From assembly GCF_001556185.1 (NCBI RefSeq), contig NZ_LSIJ01000053.1:1-35901 (forward strand): 35,901 nt of DNA. Reading direction: 5' to 3'. The stretch comes from Sphingomonas sp. CCH10-B3. Lineage in GTDB: Bacteria; Pseudomonadota; Alphaproteobacteria; Sphingomonadales; Sphingomonadaceae. The position numbers and the translations under genes are program-made. Below the pieces are notes generated by a model. That model saw only the letters and a program-made list of their open reading frames with translations. It was not told where the DNA came from and did no database searches. Positions 1 to 6,922 of this stretch are shown here, piece after piece (the first letter of the stretch is position 1; the number at the start of each line of letters is the position of its first letter).

Positions 1-1
1 C

Positions 2-319
2 CCCCCACCAGCGGCGCCGCAGCTGCCGTTCGCGGTCTGCCCTTGCCCACACTGCCGCGCGCTCGCGCGGCGCTATCCGAACGACGGCGAGCAGCTGCAC
101 CTGCCGCCCCCAATCAAGCCGCCCGCCGTGACGGAAAAATCGATCGCGAAGCCGAAATCGAGCCGGAAAATGGGGGCGCCGACCGTCGCCGGCGCCCCGT
201 CCAGTCCCGGCCCTCAAAGCAAGGCACCGCCGCTCCCCAGCGGCGATGCGGGCAGCCAGCGCCACCCGGATCGAAACCGGCGCTCGCGGCCGAACAGCCC
301 AGCCGGAGAACGCTCATGA
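2..319 (+). CDS. hypothetical protein, C-terminal part (5' end outside window)
   Basis: An open frame enters from the left edge and ends at a TGA that overlaps the ATG of the next gene by the ATGA arrangement used throughout this block. About 105 residues are visible. The first part has a cysteine-rich stretch (CPCPHC, then ALARRYPNDG) that could be a small metal site. The rest is rich in Pro, Lys and Arg and probably disordered. A different frame is also open here from a TTG at 43 and would extend the next gene. I prefer this frame because of the overlap and the Cys cluster. Function unknown. Confidence 0.45.
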   Translation, partial: PPPAAPQLPFAVCPCPHCRALARRYPNDGEQLHLPPPIKPPAVTEKSIAKPKSSRKMGAPTVAGAPSSPGPQSKAPPLPSGDAGSQRHPDRNRRSRPNSPAGERS

Positions 320-2430
320 CGATTAGCCAGATGATCCACGCCGATCTACGCATTTCACGCCTGAACGTCCGCAAGAACGAAGCCGACAACGCAAAGACCA
401 CCGCGCTCGAAGCGTCGCTGCTCGGTGTCGGCCAGCTCAAGCCGCTGATCGTCCACCCGTTCAAGGGGTCGAAGCCCAAGCGCTGGGGCGTGCTCGCCGG
501 TGGCCGTCGTTTCCGCGCGATCGGCAACCTCATCGCGCGCGGCGACTGGCCGGCCGACCGGCCGATCGACGTCAAGATCGTCGACGGCCCCGACGCCGAG
601 CTGATCGAGATCTCGCTGCACGAGAATATCTCGACTCCCTTACGCAGCTACGAGGTCTGCAGCACGATCGCGGGCCTCGTGAAGCGCGGCAAGCCGGTCG
701 AACTGATCGCCGAGCATTACGACCAGACGCCGCGCCAGATCGCCCAGTTCGTCCGCCTCGGCAGCCTGGCCGCGCTGGTGTTCGCCGCCTATGCTGCCGA
801 GGAACTGACGCTCGCCCAGGCCAAGGCGTTCGCCGCGACCGAGGATCAGGCGGCACAGCTCGCCGCCTGGGACGAGCTGCAGCACGTGCCGAGCTTCCAG
901 CGCACGCCCGATCGCATCCGCGCGCTGCTGCGCGTCGGCGAGCGCGAGATGCAGCGGCTGCTGCGCTTCGTCGGCGCCGAAACCTACCGCGCTGCCGGCG
1001 GCCGTTACGAGCTCGACCTGTTCGCCGACGATGGCGAGGAACGCGGGCTGGTGACCGACGAGGATCTGCTGCGCAGCCTCGCCAACGCGCGCTTGGACGC
1101 CGAGCGCGAACGGGTGCGCAAGCGCGTCGGGCGCGACATTCGCTTCGCCGATCCGCCGCGCAGCGAATATGGCGGGCTCGATTATCAGCTGCAGATCACC
1201 TCGCGCCTCGCGCCGCTCGACGATTTCGACGCCGCCCGCGTTGCCGAGCTGACCGCGCTGCAGGCCGCGCTCGAGGATGAGGCGCGCGCGCTGACCGACG
1301 ACGAAGGCGAGCCGCTCGCCGACGCGCAGCAGCGCGCGGATGCGATCGCCGCGCTCGACGCCCGCCACGACCCCGCCACCGCCGAGCTGGCGGCGATCGA
1401 GGCGCGGCGCCGCATCCTCCTGCCCGACGGCGACGTCACGGCTTCGCTCGAGATCACCGACAGCGGCGAGGTCCGGCTCGGCTTCTGGTGGGCGAGCGTC
1501 AAGGCCCGCCGCGCCTTCGACAAGGCGCAGGAAAAAGGCGTGTCGCTGCGCCCGATCGAGCCGAGCACCACGCCGGGCCCGCGCGAGGCGCAGGCGGCGG
1601 TGCGCGAAGAATATGGCATCTCGGCCGATTCGACCGAGATCGTCAAATCGGTCCGCCGCGAGCTGCTGCGCGCACTGCTCGTCGAGGACGCGGGGCGCGG
1701 CGGCACGCTCGGCCGCGACTATGCGATCTGGTCGTGCCTGCGTCAGGCAATCGGCAACGGCGCGCGCCACGCGACCGGCGCGCGCGGGATCGAGCGCGGC
1801 GGCGACATCGGCGGCTTCGACCTGGCGAGAAAGGCGCGCGAGCACGTCGAGATGACGGAGGCGCACCGCGTCTGGACCAACGCGATCGAGGATCTTCGCA
1901 AGGAAAGCTTCCTGACCGAAGCCGACGAAACCTTCGCCTTCCTCGACTTCCGTGCCGCGCCCGAACGGCTGCAGCGGCTTGCGGCTGCCGTTGTTGCTGG
2001 CATCGCGCTCGATCGCTCGGCCAATGCTCCCGGGCACGCCGTGCCGATGCACGATGCGCTTGCCCAGCTCGCGCGCGGCACGCCCGACGTGCTGCGCACG
2101 CTCTGGACGCCGACCGGCGAATTCCTCGATCTGATCCCGCGCGCGATGCGGCACGAGATCGCAGCAGAGTTCGTCGACAAGGCAACGCACGCCGCCTGGG
2201 GCAAGCTCAAGTCGGCCGAGCTCACCGATCGCCTCGCCCGCGCGCTCGGCCCGGCCACCAACGGCGTCGCACAGGGCTTCAAGACGGCGGCGCGCGACTG
2301 GGTCCACCCGCTCCTCGCCTTCGAGCCGCTCGATTTCACCAAGCCGCGGCCCGGTAGCTTGGCGGACCTTGTCGCGCGCGGCGTGCCGATCTCGGTCGAC
2401 GCCCCCGAAATGCAGGAGGCGGCGGAATGA
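316..2430 (+). CDS. ParB/Srx-fold N-terminal domain protein, mobile-element type
   Basis: This protein has 704 residues. Residues about 8-110 form a ParB N-terminal domain with the hallmark box AGGRRFRA at 61-68, followed by a conserved ENIS segment. A KorB/ParB-like helix-turn-helix follows at about 120-160 (VELIAEHYDQTPRQIAQFVR). The remaining 500 residues are charged, helical and not recognised. The start at 316 has GGAG at 305-308, seven bases upstream, and overlaps the previous stop. No ParA ATPase gene lies nearby, so a classical partition system is not shown. Chromosomal and plasmid ParB proteins are shorter (about 300-350 residues). Related long proteins are common in prophages and integrative elements, where their role is mostly unknown; DNA binding, CTP-dependent clamping or nuclease activity are possibilities by family only. 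Confidence 0.85.
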   Translation: MTISQMIHADLRISRLNVRKNEADNAKTTALEASLLGVGQLKPLIVHPFKGSKPKRWGVLAGGRRFRAIGNLIARGDWPADRPIDVKIVDGPDAELIEISLHENISTPLRSYEVCSTIAGLVKRGKPVELIAEHYDQTPRQIAQFVRLGSLAALVFAAYAAEELTLAQAKAFAATEDQAAQLAAWDELQHVPSFQRTPDRIRALLRVGEREMQRLLRFVGAETYRAAGGRYELDLFADDGEERGLVTDEDLLRSLANARLDAERERVRKRVGRDIRFADPPRSEYGGLDYQLQITSRLAPLDDFDAARVAELTALQAALEDEARALTDDEGEPLADAQQRADAIAALDARHDPATAELAAIEARRRILLPDGDVTASLEITDSGEVRLGFWWASVKARRAFDKAQEKGVSLRPIEPSTTPGPREAQAAVREEYGISADSTEIVKSVRRELLRALLVEDAGRGGTLGRDYAIWSCLRQAIGNGARHATGARGIERGGDIGGFDLARKAREHVEMTEAHRVWTNAIEDLRKESFLTEADETFAFLDFRAAPERLQRLAAAVVAGIALDRSANAPGHAVPMHDALAQLARGTPDVLRTLWTPTGEFLDLIPRAMRHEIAAEFVDKATHAAWGKLKSAELTDRLARALGPATNGVAQGFKTAARDWVHPLLAFEPLDFTKPRPGSLADLVARGVPISVDAPEMQEAAE

Positions 2431-2783
2431 CGAAGCTGTCGCAAGAACAGGTCGACCAAATCGCCGAGCTTCGCGAGAAGGGTTATTCCTATCGCAGGTT
2501 GGCCGAGAAGTTCGGCGTTTCGACCGGGGCGATCCATTATCGCTGCTTGCGCGTCGGCGCGCTGTCGCCGCGTTCGCAGCCAATCGACTATCCGGCACGG
2601 CGAGCGACCGGATACGGATTTGGCAAAGTCGTCCGTCACTTTTCGCCCGAGGACGATCGCCGGTTGCTCGATCTCGAGCGCGAGGGTGCGTCGCTCAACC
2701 AGATGGTCGAGCAGCTCGGCCGGGCCCGCACGACGGTTCGCATCCGCTTGCTGACGCTTGCCGCAAAGGAAGGCCTCGAATGA
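2427..2783 (+). CDS. helix-turn-helix DNA-binding protein
   Basis: This 118-residue protein has two probable DNA-binding helical units. Residues 4-42 (LSQEQVDQIAELREKGYSYR, then a RLAEKFGVST turn) are a resolvase/Hin-like helix-turn-helix. Residues 70-112 (FSPEDDRRLLDLEREGASLN onward) resemble a Myb/SANT-like or second HTH unit. The ATG overlaps the upstream TGA (ATGA), and AGGAGG at 2414-2419 sits seven bases before it, so the start is secure. By context it is a regulator or accessory DNA-binding protein of the mobile element. Its target is unknown. Confidence 0.7.
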   Translation: MTKLSQEQVDQIAELREKGYSYRRLAEKFGVSTGAIHYRCLRVGALSPRSQPIDYPARRATGYGFGKVVRHFSPEDDRRLLDLEREGASLNQMVEQLGRARTTVRIRLLTLAAKEGLE

Positions 2784-2818
2784 ACGCGCCCCCCACAAAC
2801 ATGCGGGGGGGGGGGTGA
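2780..2818 (+). other. 12-residue mini-ORF or displaced 5' end of the next gene
   Basis: An ATG at 2780 overlaps the stop of the previous gene in the usual ATGA manner. It reads MNAPPTNMRGGG and ends in TGA at 2816-2818, which itself overlaps the ATG at 2818. The last codons lie in an 11-base G run (2805-2815). One extra G would remove the stop and join this reading frame to the ParB-like gene that follows. It is therefore either a short translated leader or the true 5' end of that gene with one G missing. Confidence 0.4.
2789..2815 (+). repeat. C6 / G11 homopolymer hairpin at a gene start
   Basis: Six C residues (2789-2794) and eleven G residues (2805-2815) flank a 10-base loop. In RNA they could pair and hide the G-rich ribosome-binding region of the ATG at 2818. 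G runs of this length are prone to replication slippage, and to sequencing error. Confidence 0.55.
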
Positions 2819-3609
2819 TGCCCTTCGCCAAGCCTCGCGGTCGCCAGCCGACCATCGAATGGGTGCCGATCGACGAGCTCGAGATCGACGAGAGCTACCA
2901 GCGCTCGATCGACACCGCCAAGTCGCAGCGCCTGATCCGCTCCATCGCCAGCAACTGGGACTGGGACGTGTTTGACGTGTTGAAGGTCTCGCGCCGCCCC
3001 GACGATCGCCAGTTCGTCATCGACGGCCAGCACCGGCGCGCCGCCGCCAAGCTGCGTGGCGACATCGCGCAGCTGCCCTGCGTGCTCAAGCGCTGCGCCG
3101 ACGCGGCCGAGGAAGCGCGGCTGTTCTGGGAAGCCAATCGCGGGCGCAAGGCAATGGGGCGCATCGACGATTTCCGCGCGGCGATCGTCGCCGGCGACGG
3201 CGATGCGCTCGCGGTCGAGCGCGTGATCGTGGCGGCGGGCTTCAGCATTGCCCGGCACGAAATCCAGCGCCGGCTCGCGCCGGGTGAAATTGCCAACGTC
3301 GTCGGCATGCGCTCGCTGCTGCGCCGCTTCGGCGAGGCCCGGCTCGGCGAAGCACTAACGATGATGGGCGAAGCCTTCCCCGACGAAGTCCTGGTATCGC
3401 CGACCGCGTTTGCCGAGGCGATCGCCGAGTTGCTGGGCAGTCGGCCGCCGATCGATCCCGACGCGCTGTTTCAGACCTTGCTCGGCGGCACGACCGCCGA
3501 CTGGGCGGGCTGGGCCGGGATCAACGCGATCCCGGGCGGCAAGTCGAAGGTGATCGCGCTGCGCAACGTCATCCGCCACCGCGCGGCCGGACTGGCGGTG
3601 GCGGCATGA
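2818..3609 (+). CDS. ParB-like nuclease/Srx-fold domain protein (second copy, divergent)
   Basis: From the ATG at 2818 the protein has 263 residues. Residues 12-90 form a ParB/sulfiredoxin-fold domain: VPIDELEIDESYQRS, then a strand-helix pattern, then the DGQHRRA box at 69-75 that replaces the GGRRxRA box of canonical ParB. The remainder is helical, with no motif I can name. It differs strongly from the protein at 316, so this is not a recent duplication. Proteins of this type in phages and islands are often annotated as ParB-like nucleases; activity is not shown here. The start is uncertain because of the G11 tract directly upstream: with one more G the gene would begin at 2780. The stop overlaps the next ATG. 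Confidence 0.75.
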   Translation: MPFAKPRGRQPTIEWVPIDELEIDESYQRSIDTAKSQRLIRSIASNWDWDVFDVLKVSRRPDDRQFVIDGQHRRAAAKLRGDIAQLPCVLKRCADAAEEARLFWEANRGRKAMGRIDDFRAAIVAGDGDALAVERVIVAAGFSIARHEIQRRLAPGEIANVVGMRSLLRRFGEARLGEALTMMGEAFPDEVLVSPTAFAEAIAELLGSRPPIDPDALFQTLLGGTTADWAGWAGINAIPGGKSKVIALRNVIRHRAAGLAVAA

Positions 3610-3908
3610 AGCGCGACCAGAGCCGCCGCCTGCCACCGGTCATGGAGATGATGACTCACGACCAGGGCATGAAGGATTGTGCGGTCATGACCGACTGCGC
3701 GGTCCATACCATCGTGATGGCCGACGGGCGTGCCTATGCGGCGATGGTTTTCAATCAGCGCGAATGCCCGGTCGGCGCGACAGCGGTGCTCAATCGCGCA
3801 GAGGCTGAAGCGCAGATCGCGCTGCTTATGAACGCGCTCGACGACGCCGACCGCATCAACAGCGGTAACCCGCCACTCGCGCGAGAGAACCCGGGGTCGC
3901 TGCAATGA
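3606..3908 (+). CDS. hypothetical protein of the mobile block
   Basis: This 100-residue protein is joined by ATGA overlaps to both neighbours. The N-terminal third is rich in Met and Cys (EMMTHDQGMKDCAVMTDC). A hydrophobic strand-like part follows (VHTIVMADGRAYAAMVF), then a helix (AEAEAQIALLMNALDDAD). I recognise no family. The conserved spacing and plus-strand codon use support it as a real gene. Its small size suggests an accessory phage or island protein. Confidence 0.55.
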   Translation: MKRDQSRRLPPVMEMMTHDQGMKDCAVMTDCAVHTIVMADGRAYAAMVFNQRECPVGATAVLNRAEAEAQIALLMNALDDADRINSGNPPLARENPGSLQ

Positions 3909-4069
3909 GGCCCGCCACTCATTACTGGCGACTGCGCTGCCGCCTGCCCGACCGCCACGGTACTCCGTGCCGTGTCATGGCGCGGGGCACAATGAACTCG
4001 GTCCAGATCGAGTTCGCCGACGGCGTCCGCCACATCGTCAGCCGCTTTGCCGTCAGGAGGATCAATTGA
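3905..4069 (+). CDS. small basic protein, 54 residues
   Basis: A short frame fills the gap between two better supported genes. Its ATG overlaps the upstream TGA (ATGA), and its own TGA overlaps the TTG start that follows. It encodes a basic protein beginning MRPATHYWRLRCRLPDRHG, with a likely beta-strand pair (SVQIEFADGVRHIVSRFAVR). Small proteins with this strand pattern are frequent in phage early regions. Function unknown. Confidence 0.5.
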   Translation: MRPATHYWRLRCRLPDRHGTPCRVMARGTMNSVQIEFADGVRHIVSRFAVRRIN

Positions 4070-4284
4070 CTGGAGACCGTTACAGCGAAGCTTGCCGCAG
4101 CGTGATCGAAAGTCGGTCAGGATCGACCAGCCGACTGCAGCGCACAATGCGGATCGGCTACAACGAAGCCGCGCGACTGATCGAGCGGATGGAGGCGCAG
4201 GGCATCGTATCGCGGCCCAACTCGGCCGGCGCGCGACAAGTATTGGTAGACGCTCTGCCAGCCGAGTTGGGCACGCAACAATGA
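4066..4284 (+). CDS. stand-alone FtsK gamma-type winged-helix protein
   Basis: This 72-residue protein starts at TTG 4066. AGGAGG at 4054-4059 lies six bases upstream, and the start overlaps the previous stop, so this start is much better than the longer in-frame alternatives. The whole chain matches the FtsK gamma domain pattern: a Y/F-x-EA start, a serine/leucine helix (SGSTSRLQRTMRIGYNEAAR), LIERMEAQGIVSRP, and a closing VLV strand. In FtsK this domain reads the KOPS sequences that orient DNA translocation towards dif. Here it stands without a motor domain, though an ATPase gene lies 2.8 kb downstream in the same block. It could be a transcription factor or could bind host KOPS-like sites; both are inference. 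Confidence 0.7.
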   Translation: MTGDRYSEACRSVIESRSGSTSRLQRTMRIGYNEAARLIERMEAQGIVSRPNSAGARQVLVDALPAELGTQQ

Positions 4285-4652
4285 CCGGCGCCGGCGCATT
4301 CCCCTTTGACCCCGAGCGCATCGCCGCGCTGGGTCGCATCGCCGATGCGATCAACGGCCAGCACGCGCCGCGCCCACTCGATCAGCCGGTGCTGATCGAC
4401 GAGGAAGGCGACGTGTTGCTGCCGGTGCCCGGCCAGGACGAGCACTACTGGGTGCCGCTCGCGGCCGGCCTGACGCTGCAATGGGCTCCTTGCCCGGAAC
4501 AGGGCGGGCTGATGCTCGGCCTGTGGCCCGGCGCCGCCTGGGAAGATGCGGCACGCGGCCCGATCGCCGTCTTCCTGACCCCCAAGGGCCTGCGCGCTCT
4601 GATCACCGACCTGCAGGCGATCGACGCCGCGCTGGGGGCGCAGTCGCCGTGA
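4281..4652 (+). CDS. hypothetical protein of the mobile block
   Basis: This 123-residue protein overlaps the preceding gene by ATGA. It is acidic and has no signal peptide or membrane segment. It begins with a helix (PERIAALGRIADAIN), followed by a strand-rich middle (PVLIDEEGDVLLPVPGQDEH) and a C-terminal helix (LTPKGLRALITDLQAIDAAL). No family recognised. It is the last gene before a short untranslated gap that precedes the repeat-containing gene. Confidence 0.55.
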   Translation: MTGAGAFPFDPERIAALGRIADAINGQHAPRPLDQPVLIDEEGDVLLPVPGQDEHYWVPLAAGLTLQWAPCPEQGGLMLGLWPGAAWEDAARGPIAVFLTPKGLRALITDLQAIDAALGAQSP

Positions 4653-4663
4653 TTTCAAACTTC

Positions 4664-4680
4664 ATCGCGCGCAGCGCGAT
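4664..4680 (+). repeat. short hairpin between coupled genes
   Basis: A perfect 7-bp inverted repeat (arms 4664-4670 and 4674-4680, loop GCA) lies in the only real gap of the otherwise overlapping gene string, just before the Shine-Dalgarno of the gene at 4712. No T run follows, so a factor-independent terminator is unlikely. It may reset or modulate translation of the next gene. Confidence 0.35.
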
Positions 4681-4711
4681 GCACGTCGCCCACCACCGAA
4701 GGAGAATGAAG

Positions 4712-5473
4712 ATGTCGGCATTCGATTTTCAACAGATCACCGAAGTAAAACTTGCCGAGGGTGCGCACAGCACGCCCGAGCAGGGCATGTGTTTCATGGA
4801 AATGGTCGCATGGTTCGCCGGCGAGGTGCACAGCGACAAACCCGCCTGCGCCTGCCCGGTGCTGGGCGCCTATGGAATTCGGCTCAACGACAGCATGCCC
4901 GATCATGAGCGCGACAGCTTGCTGAAGCCGCTGGTGCCGATGATCGCGGGCACGCGTAGCGCAAGCGACGAGCTCGCCCGCGCTCATTTCCTTGCGATGT
5001 GGGCGGTGAACAAGGTCTATCCGCTTTGGCTGCGCGTCTACGGTATCCCAGCGCTCGACGACTTGGCCCGCGAATGCGAGCACGCCAAGTCGGTCGATGA
5101 CCTGCAACGATTGGCCGCTCGGGCCGATCTGGCCGCTCGGGCCGCTCGGGCCGCTCTGGCCGCTCGGGCCGCTCTGGCCGCTCTGGCCGCTCGGGCCGCT
5201 CGGGCCGATCTGGCCGCTCGGGCCGCTCGGGCCGATCTGGCCGCTCTGGCCGCTCTGGCCGCTCGGGCCGCTCGGGCCGATCTGGCCGCTCGGGCCGATC
5301 TGGCCGCTCGGGCCGCTCGGGCCGATCTGGCCGCTCGGGCCGGCGATCAGATTTATCCGATCGCGGTTGAAGGGCTGCGACAGGCTATCCTGATCGGCCG
5401 CCATGAGGGATTCGACCTCGCGATCGATCTCGCAGCACGTCGCGAGGCACTCAAGCAGCTGGTCGACGCATGA
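4712..5473 (+). CDS. uncharacterised phage/bacterial family protein with alanine-rich triplet repeat tail
   Basis: From the ATG at 4712 the protein has 253 residues. AAGGAG at 4699-4704 stands seven bases upstream, which favours this start over the ATG at 4706. A GTG at 4649 is in frame and overlaps the previous gene, and remains an alternative. Residues 1-130 look like a widespread uncharacterised family, with GMCFMEMVAWFAGEVHSDKP, then ACPVLGAYG and a conserved LLKPLVPMIAGT. Residues 134-208 are 25 tandem tripeptides of the form Ala-(Ala/Asp)-(Arg/Leu), probably one long amphipathic helix. The last 45 residues are non-repetitive (GLRQAILIGRHEGFDLAIDL). Length should vary between relatives through repeat slippage, which keeps the frame. 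The role is unknown. Confidence 0.75.
   Translation: MSAFDFQQITEVKLAEGAHSTPEQGMCFMEMVAWFAGEVHSDKPACACPVLGAYGIRLNDSMPDHERDSLLKPLVPMIAGTRSASDELARAHFLAMWAVNKVYPLWLRVYGIPALDDLARECEHAKSVDDLQRLAARADLAARAARAALAARAALAALAARAARADLAARAARADLAALAALAARAARADLAARADLAARAARADLAARAGDQIYPIAVEGLRQAILIGRHEGFDLAIDLAARREALKQLVDA
5114..5338 (+). repeat. 9-bp minisatellite, 25 tandem units
   Basis: Twenty-five contiguous 9-bp units follow the pattern GCC G(C/A)T C(G/T)G and occur as three variants, GCCGCTCGG, GCCGATCTG and GCCGCTCTG. They encode AAR, ADL and AAL. Every ADL unit is preceded by an AAR unit, and the trio AAR-AAR-ADL occurs four times, which points to higher-order expansion. The unit has no stop codon in any of the six frames, so spurious open frames appear on both strands. 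Confidence 0.95.
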
Positions 5474-5925
5474 CGGCCCCGCGCGTGGATCGACGGGGCT
5501 TCGCCCCGTCGATCAATCGCCGCGCTGCGGCGATGCCCCATCCGTGCCATGATGGCAGACCGCGCCGCCTGCACCGGAAGCGCGGTCGCAGCGCCGTAAC
5601 GCCACCCGGCGCACTCTACGTCGGCCGCCCGACGATCTGGAGCAATCCGTTTGCGGGCCGGAAAGGCATCGGGCACGCCCGTAGCGTTATTCTTTACCGG
5701 GCATGGGTAGAGGGTCAACTGACGCGCCACGTCCTCGAGCGTGCCGGCTTCAGCAACGCCGAGATCGACGCCCTCGCGCGTTGGCGCCGTCGCCTGATCG
5801 AGCGTCTGCCGGAGCTGCGCGGCCACGATCTGCAGTGCTGGTGCCCGCTCACCTCGGCCTGGTGCCATGCAGACGTTCAGATCGACTTCGCGAATTTTCG
5901 AGATCTCGGAGCGCTGGCAGCATGA
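5470..5925 (+). CDS. DUF4326 domain protein
   Basis: This 151-residue protein starts at an ATG overlapping the previous TGA. Residues about 48-145 carry the DUF4326 signature: YVGRPTIWSNPF near the start of the domain and LRGHDLQCWCPL, then CHADV and a closing DFANF. The Cys and His residues in the CWCPL...CHAD part are the conserved core of the family and suggest a metal or catalytic site. The function of DUF4326 is not established; it is frequent in phages and islands. The first 45 residues are an Arg-rich extension containing a DNA palindrome. An in-frame ATG at 5533, after the palindrome, is an alternative start. Confidence 0.8.
   Translation: MTAPRVDRRGFAPSINRRAAAMPHPCHDGRPRRLHRKRGRSAVTPPGALYVGRPTIWSNPFAGRKGIGHARSVILYRAWVEGQLTRHVLERAGFSNAEIDALARWRRRLIERLPELRGHDLQCWCPLTSAWCHADVQIDFANFRDLGALAA
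5488..5514 (+). repeat. perfect 12-bp palindrome inside the DUF4326 gene
   Basis: Arms at 5488-5499 and 5503-5514 are perfectly complementary around a TTC loop. The stem is GC-rich (GGGGC TTC GCCCC core) and would be a very stable RNA hairpin 18 bases after the start codon. No T run follows. It encodes part of the N-terminal extension in frame. Confidence 0.8.
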
Positions 5926-6566
5926 CCGACCGTCCGATCAGCCTGCCCGCGGCCGACGTCGCCGGCATCGCCCATCATCGCCGCTCGAGCGTGCGCCGCC
6001 TCGTTCAGAGCCAGCTCGGCAAGGTCCGCGTCGGCGATCGGCTGTGGGTCCGCGAGCCTTTCCACCTTGAGGAGCGCTTCGACCGGATCGCGCCGCTACA
6101 GGCGCTGCGCTGTGGTGCCGCGCGCTTCTGGTATGCGGCCGATGGCGAGGTCATGCCCGGCTTCGGCCCGGCCCGCTTCGCCCGCGCGATGCCGCGCGCC
6201 TGTTCGCGCTTGTGGCTGCGGGTTGACGCGGTGCACACCGGCCCGCTGCAATCGATCACACCCCAAGAAGCCGAAGCCGAGGGCGCCTATCATCGCTCTT
6301 GGCCCGTCGGCGCCGGCGACCGGATGGTCGACCTTGCAGGCTGGGCCATGGGGTTCGAAGCCGCCCGCAAGGTCGGTGTTGCCGATGATCCGGTCACCGC
6401 GTTCCGGCGCTATTGGGATATCGGGAACGCTGTCGACCAAGGCCTGGGCGGCTCGCGCGTGCCGATCGTCAAAAGCTGGGCATCCAATCCAATCGTGATC
6501 GCGATCCGCTTCACGCCCGTCTGGGCCAACATCGATGCGCCCGCCGGCGCGGCGGTGACGGCATGA
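5922..6566 (+). CDS. ASCH-like domain phage protein
   Basis: This 214-residue protein overlaps DUF4326 by ATGA. It follows the pattern of phage ASCH/PUA-like proteins: an early GDRLWVREPF strand-helix, a YAADGE turn, then MPRACSRLWLRVDAVHTGPL, the conserved ITPQEAEAEGAY helix, a late AFRRYWD element and a final strand VIAIRFTPVW. ASCH domains bind RNA or modified nucleotides in characterised cases. Proteins of this pattern in phages are usually of unknown role. No membrane segment or signal peptide is visible. Position between DUF4326 and a small HTH-like gene is consistent with a nucleic-acid-related accessory function, which is inference. Confidence 0.7.
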   Translation: MTDRPISLPAADVAGIAHHRRSSVRRLVQSQLGKVRVGDRLWVREPFHLEERFDRIAPLQALRCGAARFWYAADGEVMPGFGPARFARAMPRACSRLWLRVDAVHTGPLQSITPQEAEAEGAYHRSWPVGAGDRMVDLAGWAMGFEAARKVGVADDPVTAFRRYWDIGNAVDQGLGGSRVPIVKSWASNPIVIAIRFTPVWANIDAPAGAAVTA

Positions 6567-6922
6567 AGTCCGCCCGATTGGTGCCCGGTTGTACCGGCGC
6601 AGAGGCGGTTGCCGCACTCAAGGCTGCGGGGGAGCGCGAAGGCGTTCACCTGCATGATCTTGTCCGCGATCTTCACAAGTCACCAACAACCTACGTCGCA
6701 CAGCTCGCCCGCGCCGCTCGGCCACAAAAGGCGACTATCGAGAAGCTGAACGCCCGCCTCGCCGATCCGCGGCGTTTTGGAAAAGCGGCTGCCGAGAGTG
6801 TCGCTCCCGAGCAACCGATCCCTAAAGTTGCTACCGCTTCGAGTTCGCGCGATCCCTGCTTTCGCTGCGGTGTGCGCGGCGACATCGGCTGTAGCTGCCA
6901 TGCCCGGGGTGCAGCGGCATGA
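6563..6922 (+). CDS. small helical protein with C-terminal cysteine cluster
   Basis: This 119-residue protein has ATGA overlaps on both sides. Residues 12-70 are helical and could hold a helix-turn-helix (AAGEREGVHLHDLVRDLHKS, then TYVAQLARAARPQKATIEKL), as in small phage regulators. The C-terminus has a CxxC...CxC cluster (CFRCGVRGDIGCSC) that could bind one zinc ion. Together these features suggest a DNA-binding regulator, but I do not recognise the family with certainty. Confidence 0.6.
   Translation: MKSARLVPGCTGAEAVAALKAAGEREGVHLHDLVRDLHKSPTTYVAQLARAARPQKATIEKLNARLADPRRFGKAAAESVAPEQPIPKVATASSSRDPCFRCGVRGDIGCSCHARGAAA

Noticed and set aside
43..315. N-terminal extension of the first ParB-like protein from TTG 43
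   Set aside because: The extension is Arg/Pro/Ala-rich and unlike ParB. ATG 316 has GGAG seven bases upstream and the ATGA overlap typical of the block.
640..2598. 652-codon minus-strand frame opposite the first ParB-like gene
   Set aside because: The plus strand has the ParB box, HTH, ribosome-binding site and overlapped start. The antisense frame has no recognisable domain.
316..3609. A plasmid-type ParAB partition locus
   Set aside because: Two ParB-fold proteins are present but no ParA ATPase and no clear parS-like palindromes were seen.
5114..5338. CRISPR array
   Set aside because: Units are contiguous 9-mers with no spacers and lie inside a coding region.
5097..5393. Trp/Pro/Leu/Gly repeat protein on the plus strand
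   Set aside because: Another frame of the same minisatellite, with no ribosome-binding site and no non-repetitive domain.
4655..5404. Collagen-like protein (GPS/GQI/GQS repeats) on the minus strand
   Set aside because: It is the reverse reading of the 9-bp minisatellite, which has no stop in any frame. The plus-strand gene has a strong ribosome-binding site, a conserved N-terminal domain and the direction of all its neighbours.
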